A program made the translations under genes and the position numbers. A stretch of 64,000 nt of DNA from Bimuria novae-zelandiae CBS 107.79 (taxonomy: Eukaryota > Ascomycota > Dothideomycetes > Pleosporales > Didymosphaeriaceae). Every line of letters starts with the position of its first letter. Within the stretch, counting starts at the first letter, position 1. This document shows, one piece after another, positions 24,000 through 35,500 of the stretch. The stretch covers positions 1-64,000 of the forward strand of contig ML976786.1 in assembly GCA_010015655.1 (NCBI GenBank), written 5' to 3'. Under the pieces are notes generated by a model, which was not told the DNA's origin, made no database searches, and was given only the letters and a program-made list of their open reading frames with translations.

Positions 24000-24400
24000 T
24001 CTTCTTGTCTTGAATTGAGAATTGGCCTGTTCCTCAGTCAAACGGTGGCGCACCGCAGAAGGTGTTCCAGAGTACACCCTCCAGTGACCAGGTATCACAG
24101 GCCGAGCTGTATGCCATATCATCGCCGCGTCGACATTTCTTAGATTGTGCAGCTTCGAGCTCGTTCTTGAGCTGAACATAGTCTCAGCTGTAGGCCATTA
24201 AAAGGTCGACGATTCTTGTGGGGTTGTTCGCGGAATGGGCGAAATTCTGGTGTGCGATAAAGGAGCGTCCCACCAAAGGTCCGCGCAGCTGTCTTGTCTT
24301 CTGAGATCGGTACTCGCCCCGGCTGGCCTCGATTTCGTTCTTGAATTGAGCACAGTTTGTGGTGTACGTCCTGCTAGAGAAGATACACAGTAACGGTCTC
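24000..24400 (-). pseudogene. Protein kinase C-lobe fragment
   Basis: On the minus strand the frame around 24170-24030 reads SACDTWSLEGVLWNTFCG then APPFD, matching subdomain IX of Ser/Thr kinases (CD.WSLGV.LW..FCG..PF). Just upstream (24160-24370) two related peptides, LKNELEA and FKNEIEAS, are encoded by similar DNA, suggesting a local duplication. There is no start or catalytic loop. Together with 23221-23481 this shows that kinase-derived sequence was present, but in scrambled order. Confidence 0.55.
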
Positions 24401-27400
24401 GCGCGCGTTGCTGTGCGATCCGAACAGTCTTCTCGGATTTCCACCTTCCTCTGGCAACGGTGCTGATCACCGCCAGGCCTCGCTAGTGTCGACTACGCCT
24501 TCTTCCTTTAGGTATCGGGTTCGCGGACGCTTTCCAGCTTTTCATCTTTGTCTTCAAACTTCGACGTCGGATCGATCTTGTACACTGTGGTCTCGTCTCG
24601 ATGGCTACGGCGCTCATGGGCTGGTATTATCTTGTGCTGCCAGTGCAGTTGCGAGCATTGGGTACGAATACAGCGTCGACGAGGGAGGCATTTCCCAACG
24701 AACAGCCTGAGTGGTTGCGTGGCTGTTCCCACCATCGATCACACCAGGACTTATGTTATGCTTTCAGAATTGGATGAAAACGCCTAAAGACCTCGTCAGA
24801 ATGACCACTGAACCACGTTCATAGCTGGGTCTTACCAACATATGTCCATACAAGAGTTACCTCGATCTTCTGTGCCTGAACAGCATGTACCGTCGTTGCA
24901 TCCTTGGTGTTGTCGATGGCTCTGACTTCACTAGTGCTGCCTGCTGTTCTTGGGGTCGGTTTCCCAAGACTGGTCTGAGAAGATACGATGGTATTGAACA
25001 GCTCTCACACCACGTTATCTCCTTATTATCCAAGGTCTCAGTGCCCTAGAGCAACAGTGTCGGATACTTTGCCACAGTGCCCACTTCGACGAGCGCTGCT
25101 CAAGTTCGCTACTTTGTCCGTGTTGCCGGTTCTTCTCGCAAGGGCAATACTCCGCCCGTTTTGTCACACCGATATATCCGTGGCCGCAACACGTCGATCC
25201 ATTGTCGTGCTCGTCTGGACGCGCTGTCTGTCTCTTGGGAACCATCTTGTTGTTGCCGAAGCCGAGCTTCCGTTTCCCGTCTCATAGTGAACTGTGGCTC
25301 TAGGGCTCTCGGATCGGCGGCTGATCCAATTAAGGCACAATAGACAATGGGATCCGCGTCTGCCGCCGGTGCGGTCGTATTATGACTATGTCCTTCGAGC
25401 GAAGGGCGCGAGCATGGGCGTTTGGTCACCGATCGAACTATGTCATCCACGGTTTCTACTCGGACTCTGGCACCCCAGTATCTGTTCAGAGCAGTTGATC
25501 CAGATGATTGAAGTATCTGGTGTCAGCGTATCAGCGGCCTGTCTCTGAATAGGACAGTGGCAAACTCACCGTGATCCTGAGGCCAATGAGCCGGTATCAC
25601 CATTCTTGGCCCTCCACCGATATGAGTATCGTGGTTGGTGTTCTTGTAGAATGTTACGCGAGCGTCTCCCTGCCGTAAAGACCAAATTGAGGTCTCCCAC
25701 TCGGTCGACGATGGCTGCCAGCTGACGAGTTTGCTACCCAGGCTCGCAGCACCGGATCCCACGACGTTTTAAGGCTGCCTCACATGGCGGATCTTGTGTT
25801 TTCGCTCACGTGCAAAAAAGGATGCAAGAACGACCGCTGCCGTAGTGGTGGTGTTGTTGTTGTTGCAAGAGATGTCTTCGACCGGCGTCAGGGGCGAGAA
25901 TGGTGCTCTCGCAGATCTCACTAAGAGCAACTGCTGCGTCGAGGAGGTTTCGGTAATGCTCTATTGTAGGGTGGGTTGAGGGTGGCAGTCAACATCTCGA
26001 GTGGGATACCGTCCGGGTGCACGAACGCCAGCCACGGAGGCTCCCACGAGTGAGCACAGAGCGGAAGAGAGCTGGGAATTGCCAGAGCATGAAGCTCAGG
26101 CAAAGGATGCTCCCGGGAGAGGATGGGCGTACCTGGTGTGCCGCTTGCCTCCGATCGCCCCGGCAGGCTCCAGGGCTTCAGAAGAGGACGACGCCTCGAT
26201 ACAGGTCATGTCAGAGCGAGCGTCTAGAGCTACTCGAGGACATTGATGCGAGCGTGACTCCTCGAGTCATCGCTGGGTATCTATGTCGCTGCAGCTGGTG
26301 TTGAACATCTGCGGCGGGCCCTCGAGCGGGAAGGAGCACAAAAAAGAGAGCACGACAGGAAGAAGTCCTAGGCTTAAAGGTGCTTAATGGCAGCGGATTC
26401 TTCGAGAGCTGAAGATGTTTGTTACCTGGTCTCGAAGGCCGAGATTTGGGTTCTGGGTGTTGATGGTGATGGTGTTGTGGGGAGCGGACTGCCCAGCTCA
26501 AAATTGCTTGGTAACCCCCGCCAGAAGCCAATGAAAATCAGACAAGAGAGGAGTTGGGTAAGATAACGAGGCCATCCCAGGAGATTCTGACAGCGAACTT
26601 GCACCTTGGGCTTTTGGCTTCGAGTATTTATCATGCAGGAAGACGAAAACGAGGCATCGAGCGGCATAGCGGGTGATAACAATATTACGGCATGCCACTC
26701 CAGCAAGCAGACAAGGAATATAAGACACGGTAGTGCTACTGTAAGCTCTTATGCATTATGGACAATGCTCGCCCTAAAGCTAGGCTCTCACCCACGTCGT
26801 TCTTCTGCACGATGGTTCCATACCCGCAATCTCATGTATCCCATCCTCGAGTGCTATTCTCTGTGCGCCTTCGACAATGCCAGCAGGGCCGCTATCTCAT
26901 AGCTATTGCTTGCTATGCAGAGCTGTCCGCTCGCTCAAGCTCGCTCGTGCAGCTTATCGCGTCCTACCAGGCTCTCTCAGGGTCGATTCGTCGTGCACGA
27001 GGCATACTCACGGTTATCAATATCCTATAGCTTTGCCTCTTTGCATCCTGCCAGCGCATTCTGTTGCTAGGTGCCGCAGTCAGCCAAGCTCTCCCTTGAT
27101 TTTTTTGTACCCCGCCCCCGTCCCTTCCAAGTTTGGATGTCGACCCACGGTCTCACCGTACCCTCCTTTGCCTCGAGTAGTGCATACTTGGCTTTATTAA
27201 ATCCGAGGCGTCCTTTTCCGCTCGACCATGTCTCTACATGCGGCTCTATGTGTCCTCCCAGGCTCGCCAATCCGACGCATGAAGCTCTCCCGAGCGCCGC
27301 TCTCGTATGAGGATGTCTGTCGCTCAGCGCTCTGTTCGCTGGGATATGTTTCGCGAATCGAGGCATGGCTCGCCCGTCAAGGGCATCCCGGGAACAATTT

Positions 27401-27589
27401 AGGCTTCCGCTCCCGCCGAGAAGAACTATACAGTCTGTGCTGGCGAACATTGCGGTGATACCAGGGGTAGGGCTGGTGAGCGTACAAGCACGTGCTTGCT
27501 TCCTGCGTCCTGGTTATATAAAATCTCTTTCTGGATGCACAAATCATTCTCTACCTTCACAACCTCCGCAATCTCAACGCCGTCGACAA

Positions 27590-28600
27590 CATGAGCGCAC
27601 GCAGCTCATCAGCGATCTTTGAGGACCCCATCGACGACAGCGTATTCTAGGACAACATGCCTTTGACAAGGGCTAGTGAGTTCGACCAAGCCAACGTCAG
27701 CAACAGCAGCAAACTTAACGAGGCGAACATGAGCATCCTCACCCTCATCACTACTGGGGCGGTGCTGCTCCCCTCACAAGCGGTTTTCCAGACTGCCTGG
27801 TTCTTTCGGTGTTGTTGTCGGTGACACACTAGGAGTTTCTCAGCCTCTTCACCGTGCCGGTTCCTATTGGTCGTCCCGGTCGGGTCCAGCGCCGTCCTGG
27901 TCCACGTGGTTGGTTTAGTCTCCTGCCGCCGGAGCTTATCCATAAGATCTTTGCACTGTGTGACGAACCTGTGCATATCGAGGGGCCGTGGACAGCTGCC
28001 ACCCTCCACGGACCAGGCAAGCTCTTTTTTGATCTCGCCAAAGGTATGGCCATTTATGGGAGATAGACGTTCAAAGCAGTACGTGCTAACGCTTTGGAGG
28101 CTCTCTTTTGGGCCTCACGCTTGTTAGTCACAGTGTAAGGGACGCATACCACGACTTCCTCGCCGCTTTCCCCATCTCCGCCACGCTCCGCGTTGAAGGA
28201 TGCCCTCCGATCCCAGTCAACTCCTTGATTCCACCATTTCTTCGAAAACGTGTCGCCCATGTCCTCATCATCGACGAATTCGCGCGGGAACAAGCGCGGG
28301 AACTATACCCAGACGGTCCTTGGTACGAACTCATGACGCTCTTTAGCTGGTTCACACAGGGCGTTCGCGAAAGCGATGGCACTTTGGTCTTCCCTGATAT
28401 CCTCTCAGCAAGGTTCCTTATCTGCGGCTTCGAGGAGTACTGTAACGGCTACGGATGTCCCACCTGGGACGATTTGACTTTCTCCTTCGACAATCGCACC
28501 TAGTTGCCCGTTGGTGGAGCCCAATCCGCCGACGTTGTTCAAGCTAGCCATTTGCGAAAGGCTACCGTGTGCATAGTTGTCAACAATCAAGCCAATCCAA
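27590..28600 (+). pseudogene. Broken F-box-like gene
   Basis: An ATG at 27590 opens a short frame with early stops. The best-conserved part begins about 27900 with WFSLLPPELIHKIFALCDEP, the usual N-terminal F-box-like LPxELxxxI motif of fungal proteins. After a TAG (28064-28066) and a one-base shift near 28133, the frame resumes as RDAYHDFLAAFPISATLRVE and runs to a TAG at 28501. Downstream codons remain open to about 28600, where the RIP block starts. The combination of one nonsense codon, one frameshift and another nonsense codon suggests decay. An unusual intron near 28035-28070 could hide the first stop but not the frameshift. Confidence 0.5.
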
Positions 28601-28719
28601 GCTAAGGCGTTAGCTTAGATTATTAAGGCTAATAAGCTAAAATTATAAGCTTAATTAATAGGCTTAATAGCCTATACTGGCGCTAGCCTTAGCATTAAGT
28701 TTTATTATATTAAGTCGCT

Positions 28720-31398
28720 AGCCTGTATAAAAGCTTTATATTATTGTTATCTACTACCTCATTTTCCTCTATTACCTTATTCTTACTTTTAAGGCTAGCT
28801 CTTTGCCACCATCGTACGCACTATATTACTATTAAAAGTTAAAATTCTAAATATTATTATTATGGCTTTAAGAGGTTATTTAGCGTACTAAATAAGCACT
28901 TATACTTATAGCTTAATACTAAAATAAAGAGTATATTAAGTATAAATTTATTAATGGTAGAGTAGTAATTGCGTATACTTACCTAGTATTTAATAAAATT
29001 ATTTATATATTTTATACCCTTTTTAGTTACTAGCTAATCCCGTTTCTATCTTTTAAACTTATTTTTATTAGTAGTAAAGCCACTAGTAGTACTAGGGTTA
29101 AGTATACTATTAATTACGTTATCTATATTACTTAAAATTATTACTAATAGTCTTATTATACGTAATAAATTATTATACTACGCCTAAAGCGCCTAAAAGC
29201 TAGCGTTACTAGTTTTAAGCTAATTAGGCTTTTAGCCTACGCCTTATTATAGTAGTACTTATATATTAAATAAAATATTATAGTGGCGTAGTATACGGGC
29301 GAGTTATCTAGCTTAAAGTAGTAATTATTAGTTTTTTACTAAACTACGCATAAGTTAATTATAATATAATATGTAACTTGTTATACTTATTAGAATTAAC
29401 TACTTTATATACGTAAATACGCTACTTATAGTAAGTAAGTAAATATTTAAATATTAAAATTATCTTAATAATACCCTAAAAATTTATACTTTTCTACGCC
29501 ATTTAAGACGCTTTATAGTAGTTTTAAGTAGTTTTAAGATATTTATATACTCTATAATTATTACCTAATTAGCACTTATAAGGCTATTTAATCGCATCCA
29601 TAGCAACGTAGCTAGTAGCTTATTGTCATGACTTTACGTAAACGTATTCTCCCTTTATACCTGCTATATATAGTAAGTAGCAAGGTATTAATTATAAACT
29701 ATAGCTTTATAGCACGCTTAAAACATAAGTAATATAAGTTTTATTATATAATATTAAGTTTAATAAGTTTAAGAATTTTATAATAATTAGCTAACGCGCT
29801 AAAAAATAGTTTAGTATAAATAAAATACTAAAAGTTCTTAAAAAGCTTATACTATTATAACATTTTAATATAGTTTATAATACTAAGTAGTATTCTAGGC
29901 CTACGCGTCTTTACTCCTCTATAAAATTATACTTATTAGTAAGCTTTTATATATTATTATTAAATACGATAGTGCTACCTTTATCTTAAAAAAGTATCTA
30001 GCTAATAAAGTTAAGCGTATAAAGTTTATAGTAAAGACGCTAGTAGGTAGTATTAAAACTATATTTTTAAACTACTATTATAATAGTGCTATTATTAGTA
30101 GTAGTATTATTAAGCCCGAAGCAACTAATTAACTATAATATAATTTTATAATTTTATAGTATATTTATAATAACTTTAGTTATCTTCTTACTACTATAAG
30201 TACCTGTTAGCTAAGACAGTGCTATAGGTAAGTTTTATAAATTATTTTTATTATTAATGAAGTACGCAACGACGCCTAGAAAGCTATACTTATTACCCTT
30301 TATTATTTATTTATTAAAGCTAAGATATACTTTACTAAGCGCTTATAATAGTTATAAGTTAACGCATAGCTTTAGGTGCTTATATAAGTACGTAACGTAC
30401 TAAAAGACGCTTATATAAGACGTCTAAAGTGCTTATTTTACTCGTAGGTTAGTAGCTTTAAGGAGGCGTTAAGAAGCTAGTATATTAAAATTTTAATAAG
30501 ATAGCTAATAGCTACTAGCTAAAAGTACTAAATATTAAAGCTAGTAAGCCAATTATCTATCTTTTATAATATACTATTATTACTAACCTGAAGTAAATAT
30601 TATAGTTAAGTAGGTTTTATAGTAATAGTTAACTTACTATAGCTATAGCCACGATTAGGCAACTCTAAGTATTACTACGTTAATAATATTAAAAGCGTTA
30701 TTTTATATATCTTAATACTGGTATTTATATACCTATACTTATAGTAGTAACGGCATATAAAGTATAGTTTACTTAAGTCCTTTAGTAGCGCAACGCGATA
30801 GCTATAGCGATAAATTTAGCTCTTACGTGACTTCTATAATAAGAGTAGCTTTATATACTTATGTAAATGTCCCAAATGAATATCTTTAAAGTTATTTATA
30901 AGACTCGCGTCTAGCACCTCTTATTAAATTTTATTATTTAAGGCTATTATAAATAAGATTACTATTACCTTCTTACTATCCTTAGTAGGCGTAATAATAG
31001 TATTTTTAGGTCATAACTTGCGTAGTTATAACTTAAAAGTTAAAGCCTAAGATGCCTCTATAAGAGCTCTATAAAGTAATAGATATAATAGTGATAGTAA
31101 TTACTAACTATTAATAAGTATAGGCTAGCTAATAGTACTATACGTAATAAAGAATTTAACGCATTTATTTAAGTAAGTAAGGTTATTAAAAGCGTGTTTC
31201 TTAGGAGGCATAGTAATAGTATTATAATAAAAGTAATAAAAGTAAAAGAAAGTAACGTCATATTAGGTTATAATAAAAGGTATAAGCTTTAATATTATCT
31301 ATTATCTATTAAAAGGCGCGTAAGAGCCTATATAAGACTTTTAGAGGCTACTAAGATACTAACTACGCATAATTATATAAGAGGTATTAGTAAATTAT
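28720..31398 (+). pseudogene. Hidden long coding relic, family unknown
   Basis: Reading plus-strand codons through, this stretch is interrupted almost only by TAA and TAG; I did not see TGA stops in it. The deduced protein is rich in Leu, Ile, Tyr and Gln, as expected after C-to-T change. The frame continues beyond the nested Gypsy element at 38107. No transposase, helicase or recombinase motif was recognised with confidence. It is too degraded to be functional. Confidence 0.45.
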
Positions 31399-31793
31399 TG
31401 TTAAGGTCCCAAAGGGGTAGCTGGTCCCTAAGGGGCTAAGGTTGGTTCTCGGGCAGGAATACTATAGTAGGACAGGAGAGGGTTGTAGTAATAGCTTGCG
31501 CTTGTTACTAGGGCGTTAGTATCGAAGGTGTGTACAGCACAATCAAATTAACAAGGTTGCTTATTCAGATCTAAACGATAGATTAATAAACAGGTTGAAC
31601 ACGAATGCCATAAGGGTATTCGTGCTGGGTTATATACATGGTCATTTCTGCCATCCCCCGTTCCCTTCCATCCAGGATAGTTCTGCTTGGCGGGATGGTA
31701 GATCACGTGACCTCGATAGTGCAGTCCCACCTTGGGTTACCCCGCTGCGCTCACCGTTGGTTGTTCTTTGTTGCGATTGTTCAAATCTCAACA
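31399..31793 (-). repeat. 3' LTR of the Gypsy chromovirus
   Basis: 395 bp and little mutated. It contains a perfect TCACGTGA palindrome at 31703-31710. This is the 3' LTR because coding runs on the minus strand. Confidence 0.93.
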
Positions 31794-31923
31794 TCACCTC
31801 CCCTCCTTCCAGATATCGTCCCGATATCCCTGCGCCGTGCCCTGTGGCTGCATAAGCGGCTGGCGAATATAAATACCGTAGGTTCTCTCGTCGTGTTCCT
31901 AAAACTTAATTGCCTCCCTAACC

Positions 31924-32520
31924 ATGCCTAAGGATCCTAAGCCCCGCAAAGCGCGTGCGCCTTGCAAAAAGACTTCGACCTAAGAGCGACACGATCGTGC
32001 GGCCCGTGTTCGTGCGTTGTCCAAGGAGATGGTATTTCGTTGCGAAAGGTGTACAAAGGAAAATTTGCGGTGTTTTGTGGATACTGTGTCCAGTCGTTAT
32101 GCTGGCTGTATCGCTGCGCACGCGGAGTGCGAGTTGTATATTCCTGAAGAAGAATGGGAAAAGGTGGAGCAGGAGAAACGTGAGAAGCGTTTGGAGTTAG
32201 CTCGTGCTAAGGAAGAAGTTGCTTGGCGTGAGCGCGAATTGTTGGAGATTGAAAGTCGCGAGCAAGAGTTTGCACGTCGCGATTTGGCGATTGCAAGGGC
32301 TCAGCGAACTTAAGAGGCGGACAGCTCGAGTGCGGTTGCTCCGTTCCAAGGCGTCGATCCTTTCGCTGATCTAGGCTGGTCACAGGCCAACAATCTTCCT
32401 CTTGATCCGTTAATGGATCTCCTCCTTACTGAGTTCTTGACTGGTTCTCCTCCGATCGTCTCTGGTTCTTTCCCTTGGCTTGACGATAGTACTGTGCTAA
32501 TATCTAGCGGCAGTTACTGA
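31924..32520 (+). pseudogene. Antisense accessory ORF in Gypsy element, Zn-cluster-like
   Basis: A plus-strand frame, opposite in orientation to pol and overlapping its 3' end, starts at ATG 31924 (MPKDPKPRKARAPCKK) and ends at TGA 32518-32520. It has two TAA codons, both explicable as former CAA. It encodes a basic start, a cysteine-rich block with spacing C-x2-C-x6-C-x8-Y-x2-C-x6-C, then a long charged helix (EEEWEKVEQEKREKRLELA onward) and an acidic, hydrophobic C-terminus. The Cys spacing equals that of Zn(II)2Cys6 domains if the Tyr (TAT) was once Cys. The region is clearly less RIP-mutated than pol. Function unknown; DNA binding is inference. Confidence 0.55.
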
Positions 32521-35500
32521 GGTTTGCTTCTAGTTCCTATGTGTCTTCTAAGTGTGGATATCCTTTCTATTTAATAAGGTATGTTCGTGGCTGATTCGTG
32601 TGTCGTAGTATCTTTTTAACTTCGAATTCGGTTTCTTCTTCTGGCTGGTAATAGAAGGTGGTTTCGACTGGCGTTTCCGGGTCTGCGGGTTCAAGTTAGT
32701 CTACATAGAATACCAGGTATATCTTGGCGTCTAGCGGTAGTTCTAATTAGTAGTTAACTAGTAATACTTATTTAATAATAAAAAATGGCCCGACTTTAAT
32801 ATAATCCAGTTTCTTGTGTTTTTCCTTCTAGGTTCGAAGGTTTTTTGTAAGTAGATATGCTTTATCCCCCTTCTTTAGCTAAGGTGCCGTTTTTCTTTTT
32901 CGGTTCGTGTAGGAAATGCTTTGCTATTAAGCTTTCTCGAGATTCTCTTAGAGTTGTGCATGTGTTTTCTTCATGGTTTCTGCCATGTTTATTACTTCTT
33001 CTATCTTGATCGCTGTAGGAAGTATTTAATTAAAGAGATATGGGTGTCTTTTATAGTTTGCATAGAATGGTGTAAATCCTATTGCTGCTGATATCTTATT
33101 ATTGTATGCCAATTATGCCATAGGTAGTAAGGAAATCTAGTTATTCTTCTGGTTGTTGCAGTAGATGCGTAGGTACGTTTCGATTGTCTGATTCGTACGT
33201 TCTGTCTGTCCGTTGGTCTGCGGATGGTATGCTGTTGATAGTTTTCGTTTTGTTCTAATTAGTGCTATGAGTGTGGTCCAGTAGTTCGAGGTAAAGAGTT
33301 TGTCTCTATCGCTAATAATTGTCTTTGGGATGCCGTGGTGTCGTATAAGTTAATTTAGGATAAGGAATGCGAGTTCCTTTGCCGTAGTTATCTTCTAGCA
33401 TAGTAGTAATTCTGCGTATTTAGTAAATTAACATACAATATTTAGTATCGCGTCGTAAGTAATTCCTGTTACAGGGTCTTTTAACTTTAGTAGTCTTATA
33501 ACGAAGTCCATAGCGATGTCTTTCTATGGTGTAACGGGTATTTGGATTGCTTGTATCTCTCTATACTTAAGATATATTACGTGTTTATTGCGCTGGCAAT
33601 CTGCGTATTTGCGGATGTAGGTAGTTACTGCTTCCTTAATTTCTTTAAAGCTGTAATTCCGCTGGATAAGTTCCATTGTATTTCTAATTCCTGGGTGTCT
33701 GTATACAGGGTCGTCGTGGTATTATTATATAACCTCTATCTATAGTTCCTTGGGTACTTCTCGCGTGAGTACAAGGAGTTGATTAAGTTCGGCTATTAGT
33801 TCTAAAGATCTATCGGGATTCTTTTTTAGTATTGCGGAGTATATTTTAACCTTTTTTCCCTTATTATTTATTCTACTAAGAGCATCTGCTCGTCCGTTTT
33901 CCTTGCCTGGGGTGTACATAATTTTAAATTTGTACTATCCTAGCGTTTCTAACCATCTTGCTTGTCGTTGGGTTAGGTCCTTCGTGGTTATAAAGCGTGT
34001 AAGATTCTTATAGTCCGTAAAGATTATAAGTTCTAAGCAGCTATGTGCATAGATCCTTTAGTGTTTAATAGCTTTTACTATTGCGAGTAGTTCCTTATCG
34101 TGTACTTCGTACCGTGATTCTTTGGATATGAATTTGTGTGCGTAGTATGCGACTAGGTGCTATTTGCCATTCTTCTCTTGCTTCACGCATGCTCCAACTG
34201 CTAGGTCGCTTACGTCGGTCTCTATACGCAGGGGTTTGTTATCCTGAAAGTATATAAGGACTAGTGGCGTAATGCATGCTTTTTATAGTGTTTAGAATAC
34301 TTATTCGCATTCTTCTATCTAGTTAAAAAGTCTGTCTTTCTTTGTAAGGTTCGTAAGTGGTAGTGTGATTCTAGAGTAGTCCGTGATAAATTATTTATTA
34401 AATCTAGTAAATTTAAGAAAGGCTTATACTTCCTTAAAGTTAGTAGGTAATTTCTACTTCTTTACTTCCTTAATCTTTAAAGGGCTTACTTAAATACCTT
34501 TAGTATTAATAACGTGTCCTAGAAACTCTAATTCCGTGACATAGAATTTGCATTTCTTAAGTTTTAATTATAGGTTAGCGCTATCTAGCGCTTATAGTAC
34601 TGTCTATACGTACTGTACATAATCCTTCTCTTATTTAGAGAATACTAGGATGTCGTCAAGGTAGGCAACTATAAAGATGTTAAGGTAGTTCCATAGTATA
34701 TTGTTAATTATTACTTAAAATGTTGCTAGTGCGTTCGTGAGTCTAAAAGGCATAACTTGGTACTCGAATAGTCTGTATCTAGTTTAAAAGGCTGTCTTCC
34801 ACTCATCACCTGCTACTATTTATATAAGGTGGTATCCGTCTTGTAGGTCAAATTGCGTGAATATCTTGGCTCGTCCTAGTCTGTCTCGAGACTCTTATAT
34901 GTTTGGTAGTAGGTATCTATTCTTAATCGTTATGTCGTTTAGCTTCCTATAGTTAATGTATAGACGTGGCGTTCTATCCTTCTTTATAATAAATATTAGG
35001 GGTAATGCTACTAGCGATTCTAACTTACGTATTTATTACCTATTAAGGGCTTTCTTTAGGAATTTGCGTGTCTATTGGAGTTCCTTTACGCTCTGTCCGT
35101 ATAGTGGTCTAAAGGGTGGCGTTTTTCCCTCTTTAAGAACAATACGATAATCTTAGTGTGTGTGCTTAGGAAGGGCGTTTGCTCCTTTCTCTTCTTAAAA
35201 CAAATAACTCTATTCTTTATATTTATTAGGGATATTAAGAGGTGTGCTGTTCTCTTCGTGCTTACGCTTTGTAACCTGGTGGTTTTTGCCAGCGTCTACT
35301 AAGTTAATTTCGCGTTTATCGACTTCTAGTCGCGAGACTATATTATTAATAGCTCTCTTATCTACTATTATACTCTATTAATGCGTAGGCTTTACTTGCA
35401 ATGCACAATTGCAGCGCTTAAAAGATAGCTCTCTCTTTTCTTAGTTAATCGTGGGGTTGTGCTTCCTTAACTAGGGTAGTCCTAGAATTATTTCGTGATT

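Larger units (their letters stand above)
20196..27589. other. Gene-poor interval with scrambled gene debris
   Basis: About 7.4 kb of normal-GC sequence without a convincing intact gene. Recognisable pieces are listed separately: a CBM-gene fragment at 21919-22140, a degenerate repeat at 22399-22990 and kinase fragments at 23221-24400. Between them lie short frames of 60-175 codons on both strands with no recognisable domain, including a small unrecognised minus-strand frame at 25523-25762 that ends in a GTGAGT-like donor and may be an orphan exon. This appears to be decayed sequence, but a poorly conserved multi-exon gene cannot be excluded without transcripts. Confidence 0.5.

Noticed and set aside
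27647..28009. 120-codon minus-strand open frame
   Set aside because: Antisense to the F-box-like frame; no domain.
28720..31398. Starship captain (DUF3435 tyrosine recombinase) as identity of the hidden ORF
   Set aside because: I looked for the recombinase Arg/His/Tyr context and the typical domain order in the read-through frame and did not see them.
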